A DNA stretch of 64,000 bases, from assembly GCA_035607415.1 (NCBI GenBank), contig DATNAQ010000056.1:43392-107391 (forward strand), given 5' to 3'. A model generated the notes under the pieces. The model ran no database searches. It was not told where the DNA came from and worked only from the letters and a program-made list of their open reading frames with translations. This stretch comes from JAQBQH01 sp035607415 (lineage in GTDB: Bacteria; Myxococcota_A; Polyangia; Palsa-1104). Each line of letters begins with the position of its first letter. Within the stretch, counting starts at the first letter, position 1. This document shows, piece after piece, positions 19,401 to 26,513 of this stretch. The translations under genes were made by a program, and so were the position numbers.

Positions 19401-19894
19401 GTGAGTGCGAGGTGCCGCCCGAGACGCTCGAGCGCGTGCGCCTGGCGCAGTGGCGCATCCCGCTCGACCCGCCGGCGTGCACGCCCGACGTCGACGCGGA
19501 GCCGCTGGCGACGTCGATCGATCCGGCGGTCCTACCGAGCAACATCTGCAAGGTGAACGCGCTCAACGAGTCGACGACGCGGCTCATCCACTTCGAGAAC
19601 CCGATCTTCAACATCGTGTTGCAGCTGCCGCTCAACGGCTCGAAGCAGCCGTTCATCCCGCCCGACAACACCTCGGTCAGCCTCGGCATCACCGGCGGCG
19701 GATCGAACCTGGTGTCGCTGCTCGGCGTCGACGTGCAGGCGCAGCAGCCGCGTTACGCGGTGGTGGCGCCCGACGGGCAGACGGTCTACGTGGTCGACGA
19801 GGGCAAGAGCCCGCTGGCGACCGGGCTGCGCGGGCAGCTCCTGAGGCTGTTCTCGACGAGCCAGTCGATCGACACCACCTTCATCGTTCGCTGA
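16406..19894 (+). CDS. Large cysteine-containing exported protein, unknown function
   Basis: An unrecognised 1162-residue protein. The ATG overlaps the previous stop (ATGA). A hydrophobic signal (IAAIVAGALAWAATTAC) suggests export and possibly lipidation at Cys23, though the TTAC box is not ideal. The N-terminal 700 residues hold propeller-like strands (GELALVDTEQNKLIDLD, and KFLYAVARDGTVRVIDLD). The C-terminal third has Cys-rich knots such as CTVDSECDNAGGFQC and CTDASNDNECGADFEC, reminiscent of the disulfide-rich tags common in myxobacterial surface proteins. The last strand YAVVAPDGQTVYVVDEGKS again looks like a propeller blade. It is probably displayed with the preceding lipoprotein, and no enzymatic motif is seen. 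Confidence 0.7.
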   Translation: MTRAKSIAAIVAGALAWAATTACNQQTIQTPTRSFDRPSDVALTCVQYFENDISEATPHGTYNVRPLSDCETVRANELAIPVSYPLPINFIPPLGPGNFVPFLVALVPQSARGELALVDTEQNKLIDLDPYTPDYGFVPVGKLPEHIRASSDGCVAVTSNTDSCNLSRVDVSTVLHAALLSLFPEQTANTIDAKGVTNLPFTVPSATAGAPPKRLFSRPAWIEMAPANDAGGSPAEHGYEGDGSHDGFCKGGTHNAWVALPACGLVVKVSLEAGDDPTQPTIQQALRVDGNGVAPVTDLSTIDCPIECTDESGVATASDLSAPTGPTDMGSIPSNLPSGPYPAAIAIDTEPDAKGNATTGRIIIGDGYGERIDMVPFDVKSATFGTPTAVTLEPPDNGITQQGVRVLRIGPRGEAGKFLYAVARDGTVRVIDLDRTVECETNPDPRWKSPTLNLQQTPTFDPASGNWLTLNPNPRTLGCFPLGDPSTPRRSPFATSPGIQLAQGQIPTDVAFVHVDAPPGDPTQTTAPPAAAPGLLVGDFAWIITSNGQGTVVDIWDACPQPNQQPLNAESGNYTRACIPQNVQQSIKDTVIQFGHPQAMLNDLISHQVRSGHPRFFLPTAESDATGMPRVPDHTNPCGVAVPSTSPGVPDGGVPDAGGCGSNMGNLPSLYVEPVPSELLSSTQQGETRAIYFTDPDHARNENWVLTWEGVLPGSDRSTGAAFVVGGDPTGTDFGGYVSDPGGAWCSRGVLAGDKLLFRGCTVDSECDNAGGFQCVHDPGAFLDVTQGMCLHIDNKMYTVDYWAHQCGKLLRSQRKYRVLSARQGAPVPQSGTGGMTTPVGGSTTDLLKVGEIYEPEYPQETHTCDPNWMKVPGTPDPCMDIKITTQFNPQSRSTQCLQDFDGQFRCLASCTDASNDNECGADFECAPSQFTTDPNHPDLRCMRAPLFNNSPTFWQTCMPELQQYEVHVGDAFTIEGTSSGYLSNEVANDGKADPSKLGECEVPPETLERVRLAQWRIPLDPPACTPDVDAEPLATSIDPAVLPSNICKVNALNESTTRLIHFENPIFNIVLQLPLNGSKQPFIPPDNTSVSLGITGGGSNLVSLLGVDVQAQQPRYAVVAPDGQTVYVVDEGKSPLATGLRGQLLRLFSTSQSIDTTFIVR

Positions 19895-19940
19895 ATTCGA
19901 CCAAAAAGTTGCGCGATCCCGGGAACGGTGATCCAATGTA

Positions 19941-19959
19941 GGTGACTGTAGGAGTCACC
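19941..19959 (+). promoter_or_regulatory. Hairpin that sequesters the Shine-Dalgarno of the SPOR gene
   Basis: GGTGACT (19941-19947) and AGTCACC (19953-19959) form a perfect 7-bp stem with a GTAGG loop. The ribosome-binding AGGAG (19950-19954) is half in the loop and half in the 3' arm, and the ATG follows one base after the stem. Folding would limit initiation. As DNA, the same palindrome could equally be an operator. Confidence 0.5.
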
Positions 19960-19960
19960 C

Positions 19961-20740
19961 ATGCGCGACCTGGATCGATGGAAAGACAAAGTCGAGATCT
20001 CGCTCGACGGGCGACAGATCTTCTTCCTTTTCTTCGGCAGCGCCGTGGCGGCGTGCCTGATTTTCGTCGTCGGTGTGCTCATCGGCAAACGAATCGAGGC
20101 GCGCGCGCTGGCGCTGGCGCCGGCGGCGATCGAAGATCCGCTGGCGGCGCTCGATCAGCTCGGCGACGCCGATGAGGCCGACGAGGGGCTGACGTTCCAC
20201 AAGGCGTTGACGCCGGCGAAGACGGACAAGCCGGTGGCGGCGAAGGCGGCGCTCAAGCCGCCGGCGCCGATCGCGGAGAAGAAGGTCGAGCCGAAGAAGG
20301 AGCCGGCGCCGGCGGCGGCCGACGACGAGAGCGACGACGAGGACAAGCCGGCGACGGCGGAAGCGTCGAAGCCCGAGCCGAAGCCCGAGCCGAAGAAGTC
20401 CGAGCCGAAGAAGCCGGAGCTGGCGAAGGCGCCGGCGCTGCCGGCGGCGCGGCCGCAGGTGGTGGCGGCGAACGGCGCGTCGGCGAAGAAGATGGACGCG
20501 ACGGCGTCGCACTTCACGTTGCAGCTGTCGGCGTTCCCGGACAAGTCGGACGCCGAAGAGTTCATGCGCAAGATTCAGGCGGCGGGCTACAAGCCGTTTC
20601 TGGTCGCGAGTGAGATCCCCGGCAAGGGCGTGTTCTTTCGCGTGAGGGTGGGGGATTACGGGTCGCGGCAGTCGGCGGTCGACGCGAAGACCGAGTTCGA
20701 AAAGAAGCAGCGCATCATCGCGTACGTCGCGAAGCTCTAG
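19961..20740 (+). CDS. Inner-membrane SPOR-domain protein
   Basis: A 259-residue bitopic protein. It has a short basic cytoplasmic tail, one membrane helix at about 20-42 (IFFLFFGSAVAACLIFVVGVL), a long Ala/Pro/Lys/Glu-rich periplasmic spacer (about 60-170), and a C-terminal SPOR domain at about 178-255 (FTLQLSAFPDKSDAEEFM, FFRVRVGDYGSRQSA). SPOR domains bind glycan strands lacking stem peptides at division sites, so a role in septal peptidoglycan, like FtsN or DamX, is likely. Translation may be gated by the hairpin over its Shine-Dalgarno. The gene is followed at once by a long palindrome. Confidence 0.9.
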   Translation: MRDLDRWKDKVEISLDGRQIFFLFFGSAVAACLIFVVGVLIGKRIEARALALAPAAIEDPLAALDQLGDADEADEGLTFHKALTPAKTDKPVAAKAALKPPAPIAEKKVEPKKEPAPAAADDESDDEDKPATAEASKPEPKPEPKKSEPKKPELAKAPALPAARPQVVAANGASAKKMDATASHFTLQLSAFPDKSDAEEFMRKIQAAGYKPFLVASEIPGKGVFFRVRVGDYGSRQSAVDAKTEFEKKQRIIAYVAKL

Positions 20741-20742
20741 CG

Positions 20743-20922
20743 AAAGCACGAATCACTTGCGTTGATCTACTGCGGCGCGCGTGGCCGGCTGCCTTTGGGC
20801 GGACTCATCGCTGCGCTGCTCCCAATACCGACGGGTATTGTTGCGCTGCTCGCTCTTCGTGCGCCCAAATCCAACTCGGCCTCGCGCACCTCGCTACGCT
20901 CAACGCAAGTGAATCGCGCTTT
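20743..20922. repeat. 180-bp nested palindrome between convergent genes
   Basis: Arms 20743-20765 and 20900-20922 are 23 bp each and pair with only two mismatches. Inside are TTTGGGCG (20794-20801) with CGCCCAAA (20862-20869), and an apical stem CAATACC/GGTATTG around a GACG loop (20823-20840). TGCGCTGCTC occurs twice, flanking the apex (20812 and 20842). The right arm reaches the stop codon of the hydrolase gene. It sits where a bidirectional terminator is expected but is far larger, so it may be a mobile or REP-like unit. No gene is seen in the gap 20741-20920. Confidence 0.7.
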
Positions 20923-22315
20923 AGCGGATCGTCGCCATCGTGGCATCCACGACGCCCGGATCGAGCGGCACCGTCGGATCGCGATAGCTCGGCTGGTCCT
21001 GCCCCTTCTTCGCGTCGTGCTTGAGGATGTGGCTGACGTCCTTCAGCACCACCAGCTTCGCCCCCGGATGCGCTGCCGCCAGCGCCTTGGCGTCTTTGTC
21101 GACGGTGATCTCGACGTCGTTGTCTCCCTGCACGACCGTCAGCTTGCCCTTGTAGCTGCGCGCGAGCGGCCGCGGATCCGTCATCAAGAGGCCGCGCATG
21201 AACTTCGCCAGCTCCGGCCGGAACAGCCGCTGCAGCGACGCCGCCTTCGGCTCCGGGCTCTTGCCCGCCTTCAACGCCGCCAGGATGCCGTCGAGCTCCT
21301 TCAGATCATCGGCGTCTAGCTGCCGCGACAGCTGCTCGCGCATGACCTCGCCCATCGGCCGGCCCGCGCCCGCCGCGCTGATGATGCCGTCGACCTTGGT
21401 CGTCGCCGCCACCTCGAGCGCGATGAGCGCGCCCTCGGAGTGCCCGAACAGGTACACGCCGTCGAGCTTGTCGTTGACCCGCGCCATCGTCACCAGCGCC
21501 GCCGCGTCCGACACGAAGTCGTCGAAGCCGAGATCCTCGAGCTTGCCGCCGAAGGTCGACCCGCCGACGCCGCGCTTGTCGTAGCGGATCGTGGCCACGC
21601 CGCGCCTGGCCAGCGCCTCGGCGAGCATGCGATAGGCGTCGGAGCGCAGCACGCCGCCGGCGTTTCCATCGCGGTCGACGGGCCCGGAGCCGGCGATGAC
21701 GATCACCACCGGCACCTTGCCCGTCCGCTTCTCGGGCAGCCACAGATCGCCCGCGAGCTTGGTGCCGCGGTTGTCGATGGTGAACGGCTCCTCGACCACG
21801 CCCGCCGGCGGCTTGCGACGCACCGGCGGCGCCGAGGCGCTCGTTCCCGGCTTGACCTCGATGCCCTGCATCGGCACCGACGCATGCGTGACCGCGCCCG
21901 CTTTGTCGACGGTGGCGTGGACCTCGAGCGGCCCGACGGCGACGGTGACCTCGCGCCCGCCGTCGGCGGTGCCGTGCACGGTCACGTTCGCCTGGATGAT
22001 GCGATCCTTGCCGAGCACCGCCTCGAACGGCGTCGGCGTCGAGGCGTTCTTGAACTCGGAGGCGAGCACGCCGTACGCCGCCCAGTTCAGGTTCATGAGC
22101 GCGGCGCCGCCCGGCGGAATCGCGATGTCGATCGGCTGCCCGCTCTGATCGACGTGCAGGTTGTGCTTCTTGCGATCGATCGAGATCGTCGCCTTCTGAC
22201 CCATCACGGTGATGTCGCTCGTCACGACCTTGCCGTCGTCGCGCCACGCTTCGCGTCCGATCTCGGTGCCGTTCTGCGTGGTGACCAGAATTCCCGATAG
22301 AACGAGTGCCAACAT
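20921..22315 (-). CDS. Exported alpha/beta hydrolase
   Basis: A 464-residue protein whose short hydrophobic N-terminus (MLALVLSGILV) is a probable signal or anchor. The first about 180 residues are a beta-rich domain without a clear match. From about 195 an alpha/beta-hydrolase fold begins (VVIVIAGSGPVDRDGNAGG, oxyanion region). The nucleophile elbow is GHSEGA with S293, the acid is probably in VVQGDNDVEI, and the histidine is in LKDVSHILKHD, giving a complete triad. It resembles the bacterial BAAT/acyl-hydrolase-like peptidase or esterase group, and the natural substrate is unknown. It diverges from mutS with a 30-bp spacer containing CATATACCAT, usable as a -10 region in both directions. 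Confidence 0.85.
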   Translation of the reverse strand: MLALVLSGILVTTQNGTEIGREAWRDDGKVVTSDITVMGQKATISIDRKKHNLHVDQSGQPIDIAIPPGGAALMNLNWAAYGVLASEFKNASTPTPFEAVLGKDRIIQANVTVHGTADGGREVTVAVGPLEVHATVDKAGAVTHASVPMQGIEVKPGTSASAPPVRRKPPAGVVEEPFTIDNRGTKLAGDLWLPEKRTGKVPVVIVIAGSGPVDRDGNAGGVLRSDAYRMLAEALARRGVATIRYDKRGVGGSTFGGKLEDLGFDDFVSDAAALVTMARVNDKLDGVYLFGHSEGALIALEVAATTKVDGIISAAGAGRPMGEVMREQLSRQLDADDLKELDGILAALKAGKSPEPKAASLQRLFRPELAKFMRGLLMTDPRPLARSYKGKLTVVQGDNDVEITVDKDAKALAAAHPGAKLVVLKDVSHILKHDAKKGQDQPSYRDPTVPLDPGVVDATMATIR

Positions 22316-22345
22316 GGTGCGCGAGCATATACCATCGCTCCCACG

Positions 22346-25030
22346 ATGTCGGGAGCGGTTCCGGATTCGGCAGATACGCCGCTCATGCGGCAGTACCTCG
22401 AGATCAAGGAGGCCTACCCCGACTGCGTCGTCTTCTTCCGCCTCGGCGACTTCTACGAGATGTTCTTCGACGACGCCGTGGTGGTCGCGCGCACGCTCGA
22501 TCTCACGCTCACCAGCCGCGACAAGGGCAAGGAGAACCCGGTGCCCATGTGCGGCGTCCCGCACCACGCCGCGCGCCACTATCTCGGCAAGCTGGTCGAG
22601 CGCGGCTTCAAGGTCGCCATCGCCGAGCAGGTCGAGGATCCCAAGGTCGCCAAGGGCATCGTCAAGCGACAGGTGGTTCGCGTCGTCACGCCCGGCACCA
22701 TCATCGACGACGAGCAGCTCGAGCCGAAGGCGGCGCACTATCTCTGCGCGCTCATGGCCGAAGGCGGCGCCGTCGGCCTTGCGCACCTCGACGTGACCAC
22801 CGGCGAGTTCGCGGCGGCGCAGCTGCCGCTCAAGGATCTCGTCGACGAGCTGGCGCGCCTCGAGCCGCGCGAGATCCTGCACGCCGGGCTCGACGACGCC
22901 GAGCTCGCCGCGCTGCGCGCGCGCATCAAGACGGCGTGGACCGATCTGCCGGCCCCGGGGCTGTACAACGCCGCGCGCGCCGAGGCCGAGCTCGTCGCCG
23001 CGACGGGGCGCGAGCTGCCGCGCGGAGACGACGGCGCGCAGCTCCTCGGCCCGCTGGCGTTGCGCGCGGCGCTCGCGGTGGTCAAGTACGCGGCCGAGAC
23101 GCAGCCGGCGGGCACGCTGCCGCTGACGCAGCTCGTGCCCTACGCGCCGTCGGAGCACCTGCTGCTCGACGAGTCGACGCGCGCCAACCTCGAGCTCTTC
23201 TCGACGCTCATCGGCAACAAGAAGGAGGGCGCGCTGTGGGGCGTCCTCGACGAGACGCGCACGTCGATGGGCGGGCGCCTCCTGCGCCGCATGCTGGCCG
23301 CGCCGCTCGTCGATGTGGCGCAGATCCGGCGGCGCCACGACGCGGTCGAGTGGCTCGTCGAGCACGCGGCCATGCGCGCCGAGCTGCGCCTCGGCCTCGC
23401 CGAGATCTACGATCTCGAGCGGCTCGCCGGCCGCGCCACGCTCGGCGTGGCCACGCCGCGCGACCTGGTGGCCCTGGCGCGCAGCCTCGAGCGGCTGCCC
23501 GGCCTGCGCGCGCTCATCGCCGCGTCGTTCGACGGCGACGCGGCCGCGCGCCTGGCCCATCCCGAGCTGCTCGAGCTGCCGGCGGGCGACGAGGCGCTGT
23601 GCGGCGACGTCGCCGCCGAGATCGCGCGCACGCTCGCCGATGATCCGCCCGCGCAGTGGCGCGACGGCGGCTTCATCCGCCGCGGCTTCGACGCCGAGCT
23701 CGACGAGCTGTCGGCGCTGTCCGAGGGCGGCAAGGGCAAGATCCTCGAGATCGAGGCGCGCGAGCGCGAGCGCACCGGCATCTCGTCGCTCAAGGTCCGC
23801 TACAACCGCGTGTTCGGCTACTACCTCGAGATCACGCGCAGCAACCTGTCGCGCGTGCCGAGCGACTACATCAGAAAGCAGACGCTGGCCAACTCCGAGC
23901 GCTTCGTGACCACCGAGCTGGCCGACTACGAGGCCAAGATCCTCGGCGCCGACGAGCGGCGCGTCGCGCTCGAGCTCGAGGCGTTCGATCGGCTGCGCCG
24001 CCGCGTCGCCGAGAGCGCGCGCCGCATCCTGCCGCTCGCCGAGCAGGTGGCGCGGCTCGACGCGCTCGCGGCGCTGGCCGACGTCGCGCACAACTCGGCC
24101 TACGTGCGGCCCGAGGTCGACGGATCGCTGCGCCTCGAGATCGAGGACGGTCGCCACCCGGTCGTCGAGAAGCTGGCGGCGGCGGGGCGCTTCGTCCCCA
24201 ACGACACGCTGCTCGATCCCGACGACGGCCAGCTCGTGGTCATCACCGGCCCCAACATGGCGGGCAAGTCGACGGTGATGCGGCAGGCGGCGCTCATCGT
24301 CGTGATGGCGCAGATGGGCTCGTTCGTGCCGGCGCGGCGCGCGCGCGTGGGGGTGGTCGACCGCGTGTTCACGCGCGTGGGGGCGTCGGACAACCTGGCG
24401 CGCGGCGAGTCGACCTTCATGGTCGAGATGCGCGAGACGGCGCACATCATCGGCCACGCGACGCGGCGCTCGCTCGTGGTGCTCGACGAGATCGGGCGCG
24501 GCACGTCGACCTACGACGGCGTGTCGATCGCGTGGGCGGTGGCCGAGCACCTGCACGATCGCATCGGCGCCAAGACGATGTTCGCGACCCACTACCACGA
24601 GCTGACGGCGCTGGCCGAGACGCGGCCGCGCGTGCGCAACTTCTCGACGGCGGTCAAGGAGTGGAAAGAGGACATCGTCTTCTTGCACAAGCTGGTGGCG
24701 GGCGGGGCGTCGCGCAGCTACGGGATCCAGGTGGCGCGGCTGGCCGGGCTCGACAAGTCGGTGGTGGCGCGCGCCAAGCAGATCCTGGCCAAGCTCGAGT
24801 CGGGCGACGAGCTCGGGCCGCACGCGGTCGCCGAGAGCGAGCAGCTGTCGTTGCTGGCGCCGCCGCCGGCGAGGGAATCGCAGAGCGCGGCGCCGGCGAA
24901 GGCGGGGCCGACGAAGGCGGGGCCGTCGCCGGTGGAGCAGGCGCTCGCCGACGCCGACCTCGACGGCATGTCCCCGCGCGAAGCCCACGCCTTGCTCTCC
25001 GAGCTCCAGTCCCGCCTCCGCCGCACCTAG
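22346..25030 (+). CDS. mutS: DNA mismatch repair protein MutS
   Basis: Recognises mispairs and small loops and starts mismatch repair as an ATP-driven clamp. The length is 894 residues. The mismatch-reading F-x-E motif is F36-Y-E38 (LGDFYEMFF), followed by connector, lever and clamp domains (KVRYNRVFGYYLEITRSNL). The ATPase has Walker A GPNMAGKST at 635-643, Walker B VVLDEIGRGTS and the FATHYHEL switch. The C-terminus carries a low-complexity Ala/Pro/Lys linker before a small helical end (SPREAHALLSELQSRLR) corresponding to the tetramerisation tail. No mutL is in the window. The very long antisense open frame across this gene is a GC artefact. Confidence 0.99.
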   Translation: MSGAVPDSADTPLMRQYLEIKEAYPDCVVFFRLGDFYEMFFDDAVVVARTLDLTLTSRDKGKENPVPMCGVPHHAARHYLGKLVERGFKVAIAEQVEDPKVAKGIVKRQVVRVVTPGTIIDDEQLEPKAAHYLCALMAEGGAVGLAHLDVTTGEFAAAQLPLKDLVDELARLEPREILHAGLDDAELAALRARIKTAWTDLPAPGLYNAARAEAELVAATGRELPRGDDGAQLLGPLALRAALAVVKYAAETQPAGTLPLTQLVPYAPSEHLLLDESTRANLELFSTLIGNKKEGALWGVLDETRTSMGGRLLRRMLAAPLVDVAQIRRRHDAVEWLVEHAAMRAELRLGLAEIYDLERLAGRATLGVATPRDLVALARSLERLPGLRALIAASFDGDAAARLAHPELLELPAGDEALCGDVAAEIARTLADDPPAQWRDGGFIRRGFDAELDELSALSEGGKGKILEIEARERERTGISSLKVRYNRVFGYYLEITRSNLSRVPSDYIRKQTLANSERFVTTELADYEAKILGADERRVALELEAFDRLRRRVAESARRILPLAEQVARLDALAALADVAHNSAYVRPEVDGSLRLEIEDGRHPVVEKLAAAGRFVPNDTLLDPDDGQLVVITGPNMAGKSTVMRQAALIVVMAQMGSFVPARRARVGVVDRVFTRVGASDNLARGESTFMVEMRETAHIIGHATRRSLVVLDEIGRGTSTYDGVSIAWAVAEHLHDRIGAKTMFATHYHELTALAETRPRVRNFSTAVKEWKEDIVFLHKLVAGGASRSYGIQVARLAGLDKSVVARAKQILAKLESGDELGPHAVAESEQLSLLAPPPARESQSAAPAKAGPTKAGPSPVEQALADADLDGMSPREAHALLSELQSRLRRT

Positions 25031-25037
25031 CGCGCGT

Positions 25038-25057
25038 TTCGTGATATTTTCCACGAA
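25038..25057. promoter_or_regulatory. Operator-like inverted repeat before the STAS-like pair
   Basis: TTCGTG (25038-25043) and CACGAA (25052-25057) flank an AT-rich centre, in a 30-bp gap between mutS and the next start at 25061. It looks like a repressor site or small hairpin over the leader, and the embedded GATATTTT could hold a -10 box. Confidence 0.35.
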
Positions 25058-25060
25058 CCG

Positions 25061-25483
25061 ATGGCGCTCTCCGTCGCCAATTCGACCGGCCGTCTCATCG
25101 AGGTGCGCGTCGTCCCGCCGGTGACGATGGACGAGGCGACGCGCTTCATGGGCGAGATCGTGCGCATCATCAGCGCGCACCCCGGCAAGATCGTCGCCTG
25201 CACCGACCTGCGCGCCGGCTCGCGCACCATCGATCCCGACTCGATCGACTTCATCGCCGGCATCATCCGCTCGGAGAACCCGCGCCTCGAGCGCAACGCG
25301 CTCATCGTTCCGTCGCTGTCGCCGACCTTCGGGCTGCAGATGGAGCGCATGGTCAAGGCCTCGGGCGCCGGCGCCGCGCGCCGCGTCTTCCGCAGCCGCG
25401 GCGAGGCCGAAACCTGGCTCGGAGGGGTGCTCACCGACGGCGAAAGGCGGCGGCTCGCGTCGTTCCTCGACGAGCAGCCGTAG
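25061..25483 (+). CDS. STAS/SpoIIAA-like protein, tandem paralogue 1
   Basis: A 140-residue soluble protein not matching a named family with certainty. The alternating strand-helix pattern (RLIEVRVVPPVTMDEATRF, VACTDLRAG, DPDSIDFIAGIIRSENPRL) resembles a STAS or SpoIIAA-like fold, the kind used as an anti-anti-sigma or lipid/nucleotide-responsive switch. It is clearly homologous to the next gene. Shared landmarks are GRL-EVR, a D-L/M-R turn, DPD--DF, NP-L-RNA, LQ-ERM-K and a C-terminal WLG---ER-RL--FLDE. No phosphorylatable serine at the usual SpoIIAA position is obvious. It follows mutS by 30 bp with its own possible operator. Confidence 0.6.
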   Translation: MALSVANSTGRLIEVRVVPPVTMDEATRFMGEIVRIISAHPGKIVACTDLRAGSRTIDPDSIDFIAGIIRSENPRLERNALIVPSLSPTFGLQMERMVKASGAGAARRVFRSRGEAETWLGGVLTDGERRRLASFLDEQP

Positions 25484-25488
25484 CGCGC

Positions 25489-25902
25489 ATGTTCTCCGCC
25501 GAGATCCGCGTCGGCCGGCTGCTCGAGGTGCGGCTCGCCTCGCCGCTGCCGCTCTACGAGGCGCAGGCGCTGGTGCAGGCGATCCGCAAGCTGGTCAAGG
25601 CGACCAGGGCGCCGTCGCTGGGCGTCATCGACATGCGCGGCGTGCGCATCCTCGATCCCGACGTCGTCGACTTCCTCTCCGAGCTCATGCGCCGCGACAA
25701 CCCGTGGCTGGCGCGCAACGCGTTCCTGCTCGCCGACGCGGGCGCGCTCAAGACGCTGCAGATCGAGCGCATGCTCAAGGAGGGCGGCTCGGTCGCGCGC
25801 AAGGCGTTCCGCGCGCGCGCCGACGCCGAGGCGTGGCTCGGCGAACCGCTCGACGCCACCGAGCGGGCGCGGCTGTCCGCGTTCCTCGACGAGCATCGTT
25901 AG
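25489..25902 (+). CDS. STAS/SpoIIAA-like protein, tandem paralogue 2
   Basis: A 137-residue sister of the preceding protein, separated by 5 bp and certainly co-transcribed. It has the same order of elements: RLLEVRLASP, GVIDMRGVRILDPDVVDF, RRDNPWLARNAF, LQIERMLKEGG and an AEAWLG---FLDE end. Sequence divergence between the two is substantial (the strands are kept, the surface changed), which suggests an old duplication with specialisation, perhaps as a heterodimer. No membrane segment or catalytic motif is visible. The partner kinase or sigma factor, if any, is not next door. Confidence 0.6.
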   Translation: MFSAEIRVGRLLEVRLASPLPLYEAQALVQAIRKLVKATRAPSLGVIDMRGVRILDPDVVDFLSELMRRDNPWLARNAFLLADAGALKTLQIERMLKEGGSVARKAFRARADAEAWLGEPLDATERARLSAFLDEHR

Positions 25903-26061
25903 CACGCCGGCGGCGACGATCGGCGCACAGGTGGGCGCGCCGAGCCTGGCCGTCTCGGCAAAAGCTGCGAGGCACGCCGTGAAGCGATGTCCACACCTGC
26001 CCGCCGCCGCCACGCGCGACGCGGAGATCGACGCGGCATGGCGCGTGCTCTTCCCGTCGCC

Positions 26062-26475
26062 ATGCGCCTTCGCCTTCCGCTTATGTATGTGCTCGTCGCT
26101 GCTGCGCTCCTCGGCGGCTGCAGCTCGCTGCGCCCGGTGGCGCCGGTGGCCGACGGCCCCGACGGCGTGCGCGTCCTCGTGCGCGCCCAGAAGGACGATC
26201 TCTTCAAGCTCGAGGTCGTCAACTACGGACGCGCGCCGATCGTCGTCGACCGCGATCGCGTCGTGCTCTTCACCTCGCGCGGCGCACGCGCGCACGTCGA
26301 CGGCGGCGTCGACACCGTCGACTGGGTGCCGCCCGGCGGGCACCACGCCGTCAACGTCCGCTTCGACCTCGGGAATCTTCGCACCGGCGAGCGCGTCGCC
26401 ATCAGCCTCGCCGGCGCCGTCACGCTCGACGGACGGCCTCTATCGGTGCCGAACCTGGAATTCGTGGCGGATTAG
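26062..26475 (+). CDS. Small lipoprotein with one beta-sandwich-like domain, unknown function
   Basis: A 137-residue lipoprotein. The frame is open from 25987, but the ATG at 26062 puts a normal signal (LMYVLVAAALLGGC, lipid Cys at about 18) at the N-terminus. The mature part (DLFKLEVVNYGRAPIVVDRD, VPPGGHHAVNVRFDLG) has the strand spacing of an immunoglobulin-like or DUF-type beta domain seen in many envelope lipoproteins. No family is recognised. The 159-bp stretch before it (25903-26061) shows nothing I can name. It probably heads a two-gene unit with the following membrane protein. Confidence 0.6.
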   Translation: MRLRLPLMYVLVAAALLGGCSSLRPVAPVADGPDGVRVLVRAQKDDLFKLEVVNYGRAPIVVDRDRVVLFTSRGARAHVDGGVDTVDWVPPGGHHAVNVRFDLGNLRTGERVAISLAGAVTLDGRPLSVPNLEFVAD

Positions 26476-26513
26476 CTGCATCGAGCTGCGACCGGGGTTA
26501 CAATGTCACGCAG

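Noticed and set aside
20921..25180. A 1419-codon minus-strand open frame across mutS and the hydrolase
   Set aside because: Only its last third (from 22315) is a real gene. The rest is the GC-rich shadow of mutS, with low-complexity Arg/Ala/Leu composition and no domain.
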